Source of the DNA: Stictocephala bisonia
Lineage: Eukaryota > Arthropoda > Insecta > Hemiptera > Membracidae
Assembly (NCBI GenBank): GCA_035578905.1
Contig: JAQJVL010000329.1
Span: 372,001 to 436,000, forward strand
Length of the DNA stretch: 64,000 bases
Direction of reading: 5' to 3'
The notes under the pieces are model-generated. The model was given only the letters and a program-made list of their open reading frames with translations. It had not been told where the DNA came from and did not search any database. Each line of letters begins with the position of its first letter. Within the stretch, counting starts at the first letter, position 1. Of the stretch, positions 21,300-33,205 are shown piece by piece. The translations under genes were made by a program, and so were the position numbers.

Positions 21300-22490
21300 A
21301 ATGAAATGAAATGAAAAAAATATTTATTTCCAAAGCAATTAAAACATTTAAATCAAGTTAAATCAAGTTACTCTCAGTTAATAATACAACGAAATCATAA
21401 ATAACAAAATCCAGTATTAAAAAAAAAACATTAAAACTAAACAAACCCTCTTATATATAACAGCAAAAACTACTCTTAAATTATGTAATAAACAATACAA
21501 CATTCAGAAAATGATAATATTTAATGAATATAATTAATTATTAAACAAAGAAGGCTATTCAGAACACTACAACATGAGAGTTGCTATGGAAATAATACAA
21601 ACACACTAGGGAAATTCAATCCCTGTCAGTGTGCCGGAGTATCAGAAGAACTTAATTTCAACAAGAATAATCTAATAATAAACAAGAATAAACAAGAAAA
21701 AGCTAAAAATACATTTCAAAGGTTATTCGAGACACTATTGATCAATATAGAATAAATTATGCAAATCATTATCAGGAAGATACATTAACCAATTTTTTAA
21801 CGTATTTTTAAAGATTGATAAGGAGACCACACGAATAATATTAAAAGGTAATTTGTTGTAAAATTTAGGACCCAGGAAAATAAATGTCTTTTGAAAAAGA
21901 GATGTTGTTGCTCTAGGAGTTCTTATTTGATTTGCATGCCTAGTATTTGGATAATTTAAACGATCGATTACTACACCTAGGTTGCCACTAACTTTAAAAA
22001 ACAAAAGCAATACTTTAAAAACAAACATATTTCTGAGTGGCAGGATCTGCAATTTAGAAAAACATGGTCTTGACTGAGCCCTTCTATGTTGTCTACATAT
22101 TGTTTTAATAAAAGATTTTTGATTTTAATTAAAGGCTGAATATAACTTGTAAACGTACTACCTCAACATGATATCCCGTAATTAAGTCTAGCATGTACAA
22201 AAGCATAATAAATCTGTCTAAGAACAACATCAGGACACATAGTACGAAGATAATAAAATTTACGAAGGAAAACAATAAGCAAATTTTTAATTGACTTAAT
22301 ATGTTCTCTCCAATTTAATTTCTCGTCAACTAACAGCCCAAGATATTTCACACAGTTGGTTTGAGTAAAACAACCACAATTACAAACTATGTCATCGCAG
22401 TCAAGTCTATGAAACATAATACTACTATCAAATACAAAGCTTCGAGATAGCGAAAAATTTACTATAAAAGATTTACTAACTACTACTGTA
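21300..22490 (-). pseudogene. 5'-truncated LINE (Jockey/CR1-like) with decayed reverse transcriptase C-terminus
   Basis: The minus strand encodes the last part of a LINE ORF2. SKSFIVNFSLSR (about 22480) leads to NCVKYLGLLVDEKLNWREHI, the conserved segment after the palm domain. Then come LRQIYYAFVHARLNYGISC, a TGA where Trp is expected (WGS motif, near 22170) and a frameshift near 22090. The tail is KTFIFLGPKFYNKLPFNI and FKNTLKNWLMYLP, ending at about 21735. The 3' untranslated part runs to ATTTCATTTCATTT near 21300. The finger and palm domains and endonuclease are absent, as usual for 5'-truncated insertions. It is inactive. Confidence 0.88.
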
Positions 22491-24118
22491 AATAAGTGGA
22501 TGTATTGCTGACAGAAAAATATTGCTTACGTTTTGTACTTCTACAATATATCAGACAAGTTTACCAAGTAACCAAGTACGGTATTGGTTACTTAAATATA
22601 TTCAAATTATTAAATTTTCAATAAAAACCAATAAATTTTAATAAGTTGAAATTGCAATGTATTGTTTTTTATTGAAAATTTAATAATTTGAAATTTTTTT
22701 TGTTTTGTTTATCATTGATCTGTCAAGTTTAAATGCTTAAAAACTGTTCAAGGAAATATGCCATTCCCAGACTTGTTGGTCACCTTGTACACAAAAATGT
22801 CTGTCTGTTCGTCAGCTATGGATTGCTATGTCATGCATTCGATCGTCATGAACATTATGAAGTTATGTAATTGTTCTCTCAGTCAAGTTTCAAACATGGT
22901 TTTATTCGGTTTCGACTGTAAGAGACCGACCGTTTTCAACTGTAGGGGTTTCGACTCTTTCGACCATCTCTAATCCTTAAAGTTTAATTGGTAATCTTTC
23001 ATTAATCACTTGTAAAATAAAGAAATGAAAACTTTTTAAATAGGCTAAGTAGTACTTATTGAAATGTAACTTAATTTTATTACATGATTTAAACATTATT
23101 GTTTATATGTTCATTTCGTAGGAAAATAACGGTAAACAACTAGTTTACTTTAGTTAAAAATATTGTTTACCCTTGAAATTAAAAATATTCAGTGTATTAG
23201 AAAATATTACACACAAATAATTTAATGTAAAGATTTTTGATAACGATGAAGATATATTGAAATGATCGTGAAGTTAATGAGGAAATCTCAAAAATGATAA
23301 TGGGAAGTTGTAAAAACTTGTGAAATTGAGAACGTTGGCAAACATTTGTAATAACTACACAGTGCTTGCTCAGCGAGTAACAATATTATGATCGCCAGTG
23401 TGCTTTTAACAGTTAGTTGTGCTTTTATTTCAACACTCCTAATAGCTTAGTTTGCATAATTTGAGAATTATTTGTAAGTGAAGTTTCAAAACTCGATGTG
23501 GGCGAGTGTACCACTGTACCTTGTCCACAACGTCTCTTCTGCGCCAAGACTTCGGATGGCTTCGTCTAACAAATCTCCAAAGATAATTATTATTGTAGTT
23601 GTCGCTTATGTGTCCACCCAAAGTGTCTCAACAGATCGTCTCATCTACAGTACGAAGAGGAATTGTTTCCACATTTAGACGTCTTATTTAAAAGAACATT
23701 TCTTGAAAAGAGTTTCATAACTGTATTACTTTAAGAAAAAACATGAACAACTCTTTCCCTCTTTTCCAATAAATATTTATCTACGTGCGTTTAGTATATT
23801 TTATACACCTACAGTAAAGTCGACTTACCTTATCCCAACTTACTGAGAGTTGTGAGAATCAGTACATTGAGCCTTATGACTAGTAGTGTATTTTTATTTG
23901 TTCCATAAATAATCGATTTTTGTTCATTACAATCTCGAAACACAGTCACTATTTATTTGCAATTAAGTGACAGGATAGGTAATTTATCTACGCCATCATC
24001 ATCCAGCATGTAAAGAGTGCTCTGTGCAAGTTGAAACATGTTAATGATAATCATGTAACAGTCACGTTAATAATGAACATACAATTTAATAAGTTATAAT
24101 AACAGTAATAACTCGAAC
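22491..24118. other. Unassigned AT-rich sequence
   Basis: It holds a minus-strand stretch at 23575-23486 that reads GDLLDEAIRSLGAEETLWTR and continues to a TGA. It looks protein-like but is only about 30 codons and matches nothing I know. Local inverted AATTTTCAATAAAAA blocks occur near 22612 and 22664. No tandem array. Confidence 0.35.
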
Positions 24119-24494
24119 TTAAAGTAGCACGTATTTTGAACAGTTGTGCAACACAGCTTCTCCAGGCTCCGGATCTACGACGCAAAGGTGCACTTCAGGG
24201 AGTCTAAAAAAGATGTTATTTACTCCGCATCTCCCCATGTTGTGAAGATATCTCACAACGTACTGGGCGACACCCAGCACATCTAGAACACCTCCTCTTC
24301 GTCTAGCTTCCAAATAATTTAAAACAAGTTTTGCCTGAAAATAGGTGGGATTTTATCTTGTGATATGCTTGACGATCGGAACACATTTCTAATAGTTCTA
24401 AATTCAAGACCCTGCTTCCGTCATCGGTGTAATGAACCTCCTCTAAGGAATGAACTAAGTTGAGGCGTTTTTGCACGGGGGTGGGAAGACGCAA
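24119..24494 (-). pseudogene. Unrecognised coding-like segment in two frames
   Basis: Two minus-strand frames join end to end. The first (24494-about 24335) includes KRLNLVHSLEEVHYTDDGSR and LNLELLEMCSDRQAYHKIKS. The second (24334-24119, 71 codons plus stop) includes AKLVLNYLEARRRGGVLDVL and FFRLPEVHLCVVDPEPGEA. A plausible acceptor, CACCTATTTTCAG, lies exactly at the frame change (24337-24335). The second part could therefore be a last exon, or the two frames are one gene broken by a frameshift. An ATTAAA signal lies about 30 bp past the stop. I do not recognise the protein. The composition is less AT-rich than the surroundings. Confidence 0.35.
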
Positions 24495-24516
24495 CTACTG
24501 GAAATATAAGTGAGGA

Positions 24517-24643
24517 ATGGCAAATTATTGCGGAGCCGAAGTTCAAACTATGGATCACATTGTCAATGAGTGCCCAATGCGCTCTTCTTTCAATCGGAGA
24601 AGCATGTGTTGAACGGTTACGAAACCTGGACCTTGCTTTTTAA
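24517..24643 (+). pseudogene. C-terminal fragment of a LINE ORF2
   Basis: The plus strand reads MANYCGAEVQTMDHIVNECP, the Cys/His-rich motif (CGA..QTMDHIV.ECP) typical of the end of many arthropod endonuclease-reverse transcriptases. A frameshift near 24608 then gives VERLRNLDLAF and a stop, the usual last residues. Everything upstream of the motif is missing. It is the extreme 3' end of a 5'-truncated, decayed LINE, unrelated in orientation to the minus-strand frames beside it. Confidence 0.75.
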
Positions 24644-26129
24644 TGTGAGATCATTTCAACACAAATATTTTGTACTTTAGTTTTTATTTATTTATTTTTG
24701 TCCTTCTTTAATTTTGGCAGTGGCAATGAAAACAGTATATATGTTGTCAACAACGACATAACTGTGAGGAATAGAAGATTGTGATAGGTCCAACCACTTA
24801 CTATAGCAGATTCGGTGATGTAAGATCTACTTCTACAACAGAAGATCGTTCAACCACAGTGTAAATAAACTGTATATTCATATATATCAATGGTTTCTCT
24901 GTGGTACAGCTAAAGTATGATCAATACCAGTACGGAAGTTCGTTCAAAGAACGGACTCTGACCACATGTCTGCTGAAGTGTCATAGGTTCGCTCTCATCA
25001 CGCAGGTAGAGTATACTTGGTTTTATTGCTATAAGTGACTGTAAGCGAAAGTAAGACGCTTTCGATTAGAAACTGATGCGGTGAATTAATTGAAGGATGA
25101 TAAATGAACGGGCGATGACAGGAGTCTCACCCCTGTGATGGGTTACCCAACACGATCTTGTGTCTTACACTCTTTTTATTGTAATTTAGTTTCACTTCTG
25201 GTTTTTACGGTCAGATTATTTATTATAAAACATTATTATTCGTAGTATTACAGTACTAAATTATTTAATTGTAATTGGTTTGTAACACATTTCTTACGCA
25301 CATTTTGTTGTCAATCACGCCACTGTTGCTATGATCTTACAAAGTTGATTTTCATCGACTGCTAAATCATGATTTTGTCTTGAAATCCTTTAATTTCGCA
25401 ACATAGGAAAACTATGTTGGAAATTAATTTCTAAACCGGACAACTTATGTTTTCGTCGATTCTCGTCTCTTGTAATTTGTCTACCCAGCCATATTTATTT
25501 AACCGTATGGCGTCTCCAGTTACGGTTTGTCTATTTATATCCTAATTTGTAAAGAGATACTTGTAATTACTTATTATTATTTGTGTTGTTACAGGTAGCA
25601 CGTCTAAAAGCGTATTCTTGAACTCTGTATCGCCATTTGAACAGTTTCCTGTTTTTTAATAGATTTTTGTTCCACTCTAGAGTGAGCAGTTCGCCAAAAT
25701 CGACCTGAAATTCCATTGTTCTCTTCGTGATTGTCGCCACACTTCATGTCGCATTGCATCACCTCTCATTGCACAACGGGTGACATGCGGTACGCCACCG
25801 TTTCGTTGCGGGTTAGACTCGTGTCCCAGCTGACGTAAGAACAATTTTATTTGCTTGATTTGCGGAAACGGATGTGGCAGATCGCCTCGCTCTACCTCTG
25901 TCTAAACCGGCAAAGACGAATTAGTATCAACAGAGTGTATAAGTATAATGAGAGGCATATAAATTCAGCAAGTGAAATGGAGGTTTTTTAGTAAATGTTC
26001 TATCCCGTCCACCTATTATCGACGCGGCGTCCGCTCAGTGGTTGTCTCGGCATGTTGTTTGCTATCTGTGACACTCCTACTGTGTCGAGGAAGCTTATTT
26101 GTCAGCTTTGATAGCTCTTCGAACTCTCA
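24644..26129. other. Unassigned sequence, LINE tail on the left, mildly GC-richer on the right
   Basis: 24644-24720 is probably the 3' untranslated tail of the LINE. About 25680-25960 is richer in G+C (for example TGCGGTACGCCACCGTTTCG), with no open frame or promoter motif I can defend. TTGTTACAG|GTAGCA at 25593 is a weak splice-site pair. Confidence 0.35.
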
Positions 26130-26530
26130 TTGTCTAACAAGCTTTTACTGACTACTTCATGACTACAATGCTTTTATTGGTCTTTCTGACTGCTTCATGC
26201 TTCTTTCATCATGGATACTACACTGCTACGTTGTTATAAGTTTTCCTGGCTGCTTCATGTCTACGACGCTATTGTTGGATTTACTGACTGCTTCGTAGCT
26301 ACACTGTTACGTTGTTTTTTTGTTTTCCTGGCTGCTTCATGGCTACGACGCTATTGTTGGTCTTACTGCTTCGTGGCTACACTGTTAAGCTGTTATTGGT
26401 CTTTCTGATTGCTTCTTAGTTACACTGTTACGGTGTTAGTGGTCTTGATGACTGCTTCATCATGGTTACACTGCTACGCTGTAACTGGTCATAGTGACTG
26501 CTGTTCGGCTTCACTGTTAAGTCTTGGAGT
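26130..26530 (+). repeat. Degenerate minisatellite of about 60-bp units
   Basis: Variants of GACTGCTTCATGGCTAC followed by ACTGTTACG or ACGACGCTATTGTTGG-TCTT recur at least seven times with variable spacing. The copies are much more diverged than in the other arrays, so this is an old array no longer being homogenised. The open frame 26211-26408 is a by-product. Confidence 0.75.
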
Positions 26531-27872
26531 TTTGGGATAGGTATACTTTTCGCTGAATAAATTCAGTCATAATGGTACTCTGGAGCATGTGTTCCGGTGA
26601 TCGTGTACATCATATGTCACTAGTAATAGAAATGTTTCTTACTGGATCAAGCACACCTTCTCTTTCCGTGACGTATCCTATCGTCGTACAGTAACGATAT
26701 GTTTATTACTAATAATTATGAAGTTATTATAAACCAATTTTCTTTTGTTACAGTGTTCGTGAGTTTTGTAATTTGTTATAGGGCATTTAAAATATAGGTT
26801 AACAAACAGTAGATTTCAACAAAAGGTATACAAATCAACAAACAATTCCTTTCAATTCAACAAATGATTTTACAACCCAATTTCATAGTCTCTTTTATTT
26901 GGTATTTAGCATTCGGTTCATTGTCATTGATTATCTACCGTGGAGTCATTATGTCTGTGAACAATGTATTTTCTGTAGTTTTGAAACATGTTTTGAGAAG
27001 TTGGCAATATAGGCCATATTTATCTCGAAGTATATTTGAAGCAAAAATGAATCATCTTCTGAGTATATCCCTGTGTTATATTTATAAACCTTTCTTTTGT
27101 CCAATGAATAATTTATAGTAATAACTTGATGACAATATGCTTAAATAGACCCGACAAGATACAGTCAAGTTCTAGAATATTGACTTGGTGGACGTAGCCC
27201 ATATTGTATTTTGTAGTGTTATAGATTGTCCGTCGGTTTGGGTATACATAAATGATACCTCTTTGGAGGTGATCGCATTATCGATGTGGGTTATAAAATA
27301 TTCGTTAGTGCTGCGTGATACAAGCTAGGCAGGATACGTTTGAGAAAAATGCTAGCTAATTAATGATGTATTACCAGATTGCTAAACACATCCTCGTTGA
27401 AGTAAAGTTGGTAATATTGGAATATGTCCTTGGTTAACAGTCTAAAACGAAAGTCCACGAAATCACCTAACATTCAAATGTGATACAAATAAGTGTTTAT
27501 TTGTTTATGGTGATATTGTAATACATTTTTTTATTTATTTCAATAGTTTTATTAGCAGTAATATTTATAATTGTCGAAATATTTCCCTCGCTTATTCAGC
27601 AACACTTGTGATGTTACGAATGAGCTAGATGCCTTGTCTATGTAGACATATTGGTAAGCTTTTTAACATGTTTTAGTTAGAAATTATCTCAAATGCCAAC
27701 ATTTTCAGATGGATGCCCATGAGCAAATATAGTAGAAATGTAACAATGATCTTACTTAGTCGTATTTATTGATACGTTTTCGGTTTTATAAACATATTAC
27801 AATATATAAAATATATATTGTATATCTTTACAAGACTCTAAAATAGTATAATGGGCAAGTGCCTTAGTATTA
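26531..27872. other. Unassigned AT-rich sequence
   Basis: The plus-strand frame at 26864-27118 is hydrophobic and low-complexity without a recognisable family. No repeat or RNA gene. Confidence 0.45.
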
Positions 27873-28605
27873 TTTCAGCAGTCTTGATCTTGGAACAGTT
27901 AGTTCCCGGACCTGTGAATCCAGACAGTAGTTCTACTTTTGGAGCATTTCAGCAGTTCTGATCTTGGAACTGTTAGATCCCGGACCTGTGGACGAAGATG
28001 GTTGTTCTACCTTAGGATCAGTTCAGCAGTCCTGATCTTAGAACAGTTAGTTTCCGGACCTGTGGCCCCACACTGTAGTTCTACCTTAGGATCAGTTCAG
28101 CAATCCCGATCTTGGAACGGTTAGTTCCCGGACCCGTGGACCCAGACAGTAGTTCTACCTTAAGATCAGTTCAGCAGTTTTGATCTTGGAACAGTTAGAT
28201 CCCGGACCTGTGGAACCAGACAGTAGTTCTACCTTAGAATCAGTTCAGCAGTCCTGTTTTTTGAACAGTTAGTTCCCAGACTTGTGGACTCAGACAGCAT
28301 TTCTACCTTAGGATCAGTTCAGCAGTCCTGATCTCGGAACAGTTAGTTCCCGGGTCTGTGGACCCAGGCAGTAGCTTTACATTAGGATCAGTAATGTAGT
28401 TCTGATCTTGGAACTGTTAGATCCTGGAACTGTGGACTCAGGCGGTTGTTCTACCTTAGAATCAGTTCAGCAGTCCTTATCTTGGAACAGTTAGTTACCG
28501 GACCAGTGAATCCAGACAGTAGGTCTACCTTAGGATCAGTTCAGCAATCCTGATCTTGGAACGGTTAATTCCCGGACCAGTGAATCCAGACGGTAGTTTT
28601 TGCGG
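27873..28605 (+). repeat. Minisatellite, 74-bp unit, about ten copies
   Basis: TTCAGCAGTCCTGATCTTGG recurs every 74 bp (27876, 27950, 28024, 28098 and so on), followed by AACAGTTAGTTCCCGGACC and AGTTCTACCTTAGGATCAG. Copies vary by several percent. The last unit breaks off into unique sequence near 28600. Confidence 0.95.
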
Positions 28606-28899
28606 TCACCGACCACAAGGTCACAGCAGCATTACGCAACCAATTAACACGTGTGTTTTTGCGCACCTTCCGTATGAATGCGTGCATTCACTGGCGTGCG
28701 TGTCAAGGTCCAAGCACCTATTGGGCAAACAGTCACATGCGCCAGTGGAATGTAGGAAACACGGCTTGAGGAAACCGCGTGAACAATTATCATTTGCGTC
28801 AATTGGTCCTTGTAAATTGTCTGACGTTCAGTTTTTGGAGTGATTTAAACAATCGCAAGAACTTGTTGTTTTACCTCCTTTAATCTAACTTAATTGTGT

Positions 28900-28900
<1 letters not shown>
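28606..28900. other. Unique sequence right of the 74-bp array
   Basis: A plus-strand frame continues from the array to 28843, with about 80 codons of non-repetitive sequence of higher G+C. The product is unrecognised and the start lies in the repeat, so no gene is claimed. Confidence 0.35.

Positions 28901-28937
<37 letters not shown>
28901..28937 (-). repeat. Poly(T) tract of 37
   Basis: Thirty-seven consecutive T. It could be the poly(A) tail of a minus-strand retroposon whose body would lie at 28938-29270. I see no SINE or LINE motif there, so the origin is unproven. The exact length is unreliable. Confidence 0.85.
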
Positions 28938-28939
<2 letters not shown>

Positions 28940-29274
28940 TCATCAATTCATAAACGGTCTACAGCTGGTAAACTCAACCAATATCCAAAGAGTAGATTAT
29001 AGTAAGTTTTTTAGCAATGTATGACATTATTGATGGCCAATTCAGATTTATTATGAGGTTGAATGAATTGAACTATCTAGGAAACTAACGTGAAGACTGC
29101 TACGACATGGCAAATGTGATGGCCAAGCATTACAAATGCAAATTTTCCAGTCCTATAAATGTATTTTGTGTGAAAAGTAAACTTACATGCCTAAAATGAC
29201 AACTACTATAGCAACAACAACAATAATATACCTTTCGACACCCATGGACCCTCCCACTCACCTTCGTTAACGAT

Positions 29275-29560
29275 ATCGGTTAGCGTAGTTGGTTCAATCC
29301 CAGCTTCATGTGCTACAGGTTCTCAGTTCGATCCCAATCAGAGTCAATACATTTTGAGAAGGATCAGCTGATAATCACTGGCTGTTCATTTGTCATTGGG
29401 CTATTAATTAATGACACTTTCTAAGAAGTAGTCGGCCTTAGTTTGTAACAATGACTACATTCGCTCATCTACACTCATCACATTCATTCGAAATCCACAT
29501 TCGCCCATATCTTGACGATCGGCGTCTTATGAATAAATAATAAAAAAAAATAATAAATAA
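29275..29560 (+). mobile_element. SINE-like family 2, full copy with tRNA-like head
   Basis: The head reads GGTTAGCGTAGTTGGTTCAA (A-box-like), then GGTTCTCAGTTCGATCCCAA (B-box-like), spaced as in a tRNA promoter. The body has GGGCTATTAATTAATGAC, AGTCGGCCTTAG, ACACTCATCACATTCATTCG and CATATCTTGACGATCGGCGT, and ends in an AATAAATAATAA tail. At about 270-285 bp it is the most complete member of this family in the window. RNA polymerase III transcription is inferred from the boxes. Confidence 0.75.
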
Positions 29561-30030
29561 ATATCTTCCACCTTTCCTTATAGTAATGTTATAGTTATTA
29601 ATATTAATATAATATTTGTAAATAAATTATAAAATCACTGTATTTGTACGAAACTGCCATAAACGATTATTGACGTATTAGCTTGATTATGAAATGAACT
29701 GTATTGTATTATTAGACTATAAATTATTGTATAAGATAAGGGATTATTATTAATTAACCTTACCTTATTAATTAAGTTTACCTGTTGGAATTTGACGTTA
29801 ATACATGATATATCGTGAAAAAATTCTGATATTTTGTACCTTACTCATTACCGTACTCCAACGACCAATTTGATTACTGCATAATTAACGGAAGTATAAA
29901 GAAATTATCATATATTATTACGTGGTGTATTGTATATAAAGTCTGGAACCTTGGTTGAACACACTTTAATTGGATGGGATGTATTTGTTGGCCGGTAAAA
30001 TGGAAATCCTGACATCATTTTGAGGTCACA
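29561..30030. other. AT-rich sequence, nothing recognised
   Basis: Very AT-rich, with no frame, array or RNA gene. Confidence 0.5.
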
Positions 30031-31560
30031 GCCACTAAGCTTGTATGGTTCAAAACCCTGGGGTCGTCCTGATGGTTACAGCTACTGGCTTGTGTCAGTC
30101 GAAACCTTGGAGTCAGCGTGGAAGTTCCAGCCACTGGCTTGTTGTAAGGGTCACAGACACTTGTTTGTTGTGTCAGATAATATGCTGGGGTCATCCTGAT
30201 GGTTACAGCTACTGGCTTGTGTCAGTCGAAACCTTGGGGACAGCGTGGAGGTTCCAGCCACTGGCTTGTTGTGTCAGATGATATGCTTGGGTCAGTCTAA
30301 GGGTCACAGACACTTGCTTGTTGTGTCAGATAATATGCTGGGGTCATCCTGATGGTTACAGCTACTGGCTTGTGTCAGTCGAAACCTTGGGGACAGCGTG
30401 GAGGTTCCAGCCACTGGCTTGTTGTGTCAGATGATATGCTTGGGTCAGTCTAAGGGTCACAGACACTTGCTTGTTGTGTCATATAATATGCTGGGGTCAT
30501 CCTGATGGTTACAGCTACTGGCTTGTGTCAGTCGAAACCTTGGGGACAGCGTGGAGGTTCCAGCCACTGGCTTGTTGTGTCAGATGATATGCTTGGGTCA
30601 GTCTAAGGGTCACAGACACTTGCTTGTTGTGTCAGATGATATGCTTGGGTCAGTCTAAGGGTCACAGACACTTGCTTGTTGTGTCAGATAATATGCTGGG
30701 GTCATCCTGATGGTTACAGCTACTGGCTTGTGTCAGTCGAAACCTTGGGGACAGCGTGGAGGTTCCAGCCACTGGCTTGTTGTGTCAGATGATATGCTTG
30801 GGTCAGTCTAAGGGTCACAGACACTTGCTTGTTGTGTCAGATAATATGCTAGGGTCATCCTGGTGGTTACAGCTACTGGCTTGTGTCAGTCGAAACCTTG
30901 GGGACAGCGTGGAGGTTACAGCCACTGGCTTGTTGTGTCAGATGGTATGCTTGGGTCAGTCTAAGGGTCACAGACACTTGCTTGTTGTGTCAGATAATAT
31001 GCTGGGGTCATCCTGGTGGTTACAGCTACTGGCTTGTGTCAGTCGAAACCTTGGGGACAGCGTGGAGGTTACAGCCACTGGCTTGTTGTGTCAGATGGTA
31101 TGCTTGGGTCAGTCTAAGGGTCACAGACACTTGTTTGTTGTGTCAGATAATATGCTGGGGTCGTCCTGATGGTTACAGCTACTGGCTTGTGTCAGTCGAA
31201 ACCTTGGAGACAGCGTGGAAGTTACAGCCACTGGCTTGTTGTGTCAGATGATATGCTTGGGTCAGTCTAAGGGTCACAGACACTTGCTTGTTGTGTCAGA
31301 TAATATGCTGGGGTCATCCTGGTGGTTACAGCTACTGGCTTGTGTCAGTCGAAACCTTGGGGACAGCGTGGAGGTTCCAGCCACTGGCTTGTTGTGTCAG
31401 ATGATATGCTTGGGTCAGTCTAAGGGTCACAGACACTTGCTTGTTGTGGTTTATATGCTAGGTTCATCCTGGAGGTTACAGCCACTGGCTTGTTGTGTCA
31501 GTCGAAACCTTGGGGACAGCGTGGAGGTTACAGCCACTGGCTTGTTGTGTCAGTCGAAAT
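30031..31560 (+). repeat. Minisatellite, 153-bp unit with internal 52-bp part, about ten copies
   Basis: GTCATCCTGATGGTTACAGC recurs at 153-bp intervals (30195, 30348, 30501, 30706, 30859). One 205-bp interval equals 153 plus 52, from an extra TTGCTTGTTGTGTCAGATGA segment. Each unit is itself built of three related parts of about 50 bp sharing CACTGGCTTGTTGTGTCAG or CTACTGGCTTGTGTCAG. 153 is divisible by three, so frames of 121-137 codons stay open. They carry no family signature. Confidence 0.95.
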
Positions 31561-32779
31561 GTGTGTTTTCAATAAATTAAGTCTACTTTTCAAGCATTAC
31601 AATCCCTTGGGTGACGAACCACGCATAGTTTCTTAGGATAGTGTGAAAGTTTTGTCATAGTGAACGTGTCAGTTTTGTCACACGTAACTTGCCTACGTAT
31701 GACGTTTTATCTACTCATGTACTTACGTACATTTCTTACACCTATCTATTCAAACAAGGTTCTATTCTCCATTGAGCATTGGTTATTCACAGGTATATGA
31801 GGCTAAAATGTAAGAGTATAAGTAAGTACAACAATTTTCCTCTTTGCCGTTTTCTAGCTAGTGGTATGTCTTATGACAGTTCCCTTTAACTTACACAAAC
31901 GTACACTCCGCCCGAGGCGATTTTATTTGTGCTTACATTACATGGAAATTAGAATATGTTATGTGGTAAATCATCGTATAGAATTGTAGGAAACTATTGA
32001 TGTTTTCCCATCAATTCATATCTAGTTGAATGTTAAATTTTTAGTTGGTATTTAAATAACAAAGAAAACCACTAAATGTTATGTGGGAAACACCGGGGCT
32101 CTTTTGTTAAGCTAAGCCTTCTTTTGTGTAGAGATTACCTCACAATACCGTGGTATAATGTTATATTCTAATTACTGGCATTTTATTCAATTATAAAGTG
32201 ACCTTCGATTCGAATTGAACGAGGTGATTTACTTCCGAAACTATTAGTTGTTAACAACCATAGACGTGAATATCAAGACACTTGACCGATTTGAACTGTT
32301 GTGCGCAAATAATCGTTATTTACATTCCACGGCTGTCTAATCATGTAAATCATGCATACGCTTCGAACTGAAGGCCTAGTGATGAGATGCTAGTGAATGA
32401 ATAATAAGCTCGTAGATTAATGCACCCAATGTACCTTTTAGTGCACTTTAATGTTGTGCCATTATTAGTGTTTAGATGTAAGATTGGAGACGAACAAATT
32501 TAATATTTAATACACAGAATGTTATGCTACTAAAGTTGGTTATAAGTATTGTTCGTAGTGAATTGAACCTTTTGATGTTAAGTATTGGGACTAATTGTGA
32601 GTAATTAACTGTATGCCGAATCATAATGTGTTACTAAATTAATAAAATAATTAAAGTATTATGATATTCTCATTTTAAAGGGATACAGTCTAAGTGAACT
32701 TAAATACTACAACTTATTCATCGCTTATATACTCTGTTTAAGTTGTTTTGATTTTGTTTTGTTTTTATTCTTTTCACTT
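31561..32779. other. Unassigned AT-rich sequence
   Basis: No gene, tandem repeat or RNA gene seen. Confidence 0.5.
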
Positions 32780-33205
32780 TCTGCCATATGCGTTAGCATA
32801 GAGAAAGTTTTGTAATCGTCAAAAAATTTGTTTACAAGTTGGTCTAAAATCCGTTTTAGGCCCCTGAACCAAAATAGGGTTTAAAAATTTTTTTATAATT
32901 ATTAGTGTCTGTCCGTATGAGTGTCTGTGTATGTGTACTTCGCTGGAGACCAAACGGATGGATCGATTTTTACGAAATTTTGTATGTAGGTGTATTTAGC
33001 CAATATCTTTAAACTATTTTTTTCACTTTTTTGAAATTTTAGGTGTTTTTTTTTATTTTTATGGGCAAAAAATACGAAAAAATGGAATGTTCTCAAACGA
33101 TTTACTCTAACGATTTTTATTGAATTTTCAGAAAATATGTACATTATAATTTATAACACTTTAGTAAAAGCCGAACGTCTCTATCTTTAATTATTTTTTA
33201 GTAGT
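32780..33205 (+). mobile_element. Dispersed repeat, family 3 (long copy)
   Basis: It begins CTTTCTGCCATATGCGTTAG then CATAGAGAAAGTTTTGTAAT. A middle GAGACCAAACGGATGGATCG stretch follows, then TTTTTATGGGCAAAAAATAC, and a tail with TTGAATTTTCAGAAAATATG and CACTTTAGTAAAAG. It pairs with the shorter inverted copy at 4200-4460. The minus-strand frame across it (33144-32902) reads the repeat and is not a gene. Confidence 0.65.

Noticed and set aside
25580..25605. A third recursive splice site (TTGTTACAG|GTAGCA)
   Set aside because: The pyrimidine tract is weak and GTAGCA is a poor 5' splice site, unlike the two sites reported.
28901..28937. Poly(A) tail proving a minus-strand retroposon
   Set aside because: No SINE or LINE motif and no target duplication could be identified next to the 37-T run; left as a homopolymer.
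30756..31580. Cys-rich repeat proteins of 121-137 residues
   Set aside because: Produced by the 153-bp periodicity; alternative frames are equally open.
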